From assembly GCA_020438595.1 (NCBI GenBank), contig JAGQUI010000186.1, positions 1 through 5,940 of the forward strand: a DNA stretch of 5,940 bases, given 5' to 3'. Source of the DNA: Propionibacteriaceae bacterium (GTDB lineage: Bacteria > Actinomycetota > Actinomycetes > Propionibacteriales > Propionibacteriaceae). Of this stretch, positions 5,891 through 5,940 are shown piece after piece; position 1 is the first letter of the stretch; the number at the start of each line of letters is the position of its first letter. The position numbers and the translations under genes were made by a program. The notes beneath the pieces are model-generated. The model searched no databases and had not been told where the DNA came from. It worked only from the letters and a program-made list of their open reading frames with translations.

Positions 5891-5896
5891 TAAGCT
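5891..5896 (+). promoter_or_regulatory. Possible -10 element for the downstream tRNA
   Basis: TAAGCT fits the TAnnnT pattern and would give a transcript start near 5903, about 16 bases before the mature tRNA 5' end. It overlaps the edge of a short inverted repeat, TGGGC (5896-5900) and GCCCA (5903-5907). No convincing -35 is present, and read-through from orn is also possible. Confidence 0.3.
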
Positions 5897-5918
5897 GGGC
5901 CAGCCCAAGTGGCGCATG

Positions 5919-5940
5919 GTGGGTATAGCTCAGCTGGTAG
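5919..5940 (+). tRNA. 5' part of a tRNA, probably tRNA-His (cut by window end)
   Basis: The last 22 bases fit the start of a tRNA. The acceptor strand GTGGGTA (5919-5925) is followed by T8-A9 (5926-5927), D-stem GCTC (5928-5931) and D-loop AGCTGGTAG. The base before is G at 5918, which could serve as the extra G-1 unique to tRNA-His. The GTGGG acceptor start and the position just downstream of orn also fit tRNA-His in actinobacteria. The anticodon lies outside the window, so the isoacceptor is inferred; the tRNA call itself is firm. Confidence 0.8.

Overview
This 5.9 kb window is GC-rich chromosomal DNA from an actinomycete. The coding frames are dominated by G or C at third positions, GTG starts are used, DUF1206 and DUF664/DinB-type proteins are present, and an oligoribonuclease gene lies just upstream of a tRNA that looks like tRNA-His. 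A Pseudonocardiales-like or related host is plausible, but this is a guess from gene style. There is no transposase, integrase, phage gene or CRISPR array, and no stretch over 300 bases lacks a gene.

Layout. The left edge holds the last 36 codons of a rightward gene with a CxxC pair. A leftward zinc-dependent nucleoside/cytidine-deaminase-fold gene (221-832) follows. It diverges, across a 144-base spacer, from a rightward membrane protein built of three DUF1206 repeats (977-1780). That gene converges on, and overlaps by 37 bases, a leftward block of three genes. In transcription order these are a PAP2-family membrane phosphatase (4467-3619), a diacylglycerol-kinase-family lipid kinase (3485-2505) and a second PAP2 phosphatase (2508-1744). 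The kinase and the second phosphatase share an ATGA stop/start overlap. A leftward tRNA-Arg(TCT) lies just upstream of the first phosphatase. To its right, rightward genes encode a DinB/DUF664 protein (4647-5189) and oligoribonuclease Orn (5236-5865). The first 22 bases of a rightward tRNA, probably tRNA-His, close the window.

How the parts fit. The most coherent functional unit is the phosphatase-kinase-phosphatase block, which probably phosphorylates and dephosphorylates membrane lipids (diacylglycerol/phosphatidate or polyprenyl lipids). Fused PAP2-DAGK proteins are known in actinobacteria, so the coupled pair here looks like an unfused version of the same partnership. The other genes are single-gene units: RNA turnover (Orn), translation (tRNAs), a probable thiol- or metal-dependent DinB enzyme, a deaminase of unknown substrate and a membrane protein of unknown role.

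I see no strong evidence of a new biological system. The observations most worth a second look are the coupled lipid block with a degenerate first motif in one phosphatase, an 8-bp hairpin in the kinase leader, a probable leaderless start for orn, and a mismatch in the anticodon stem of tRNA-Arg.
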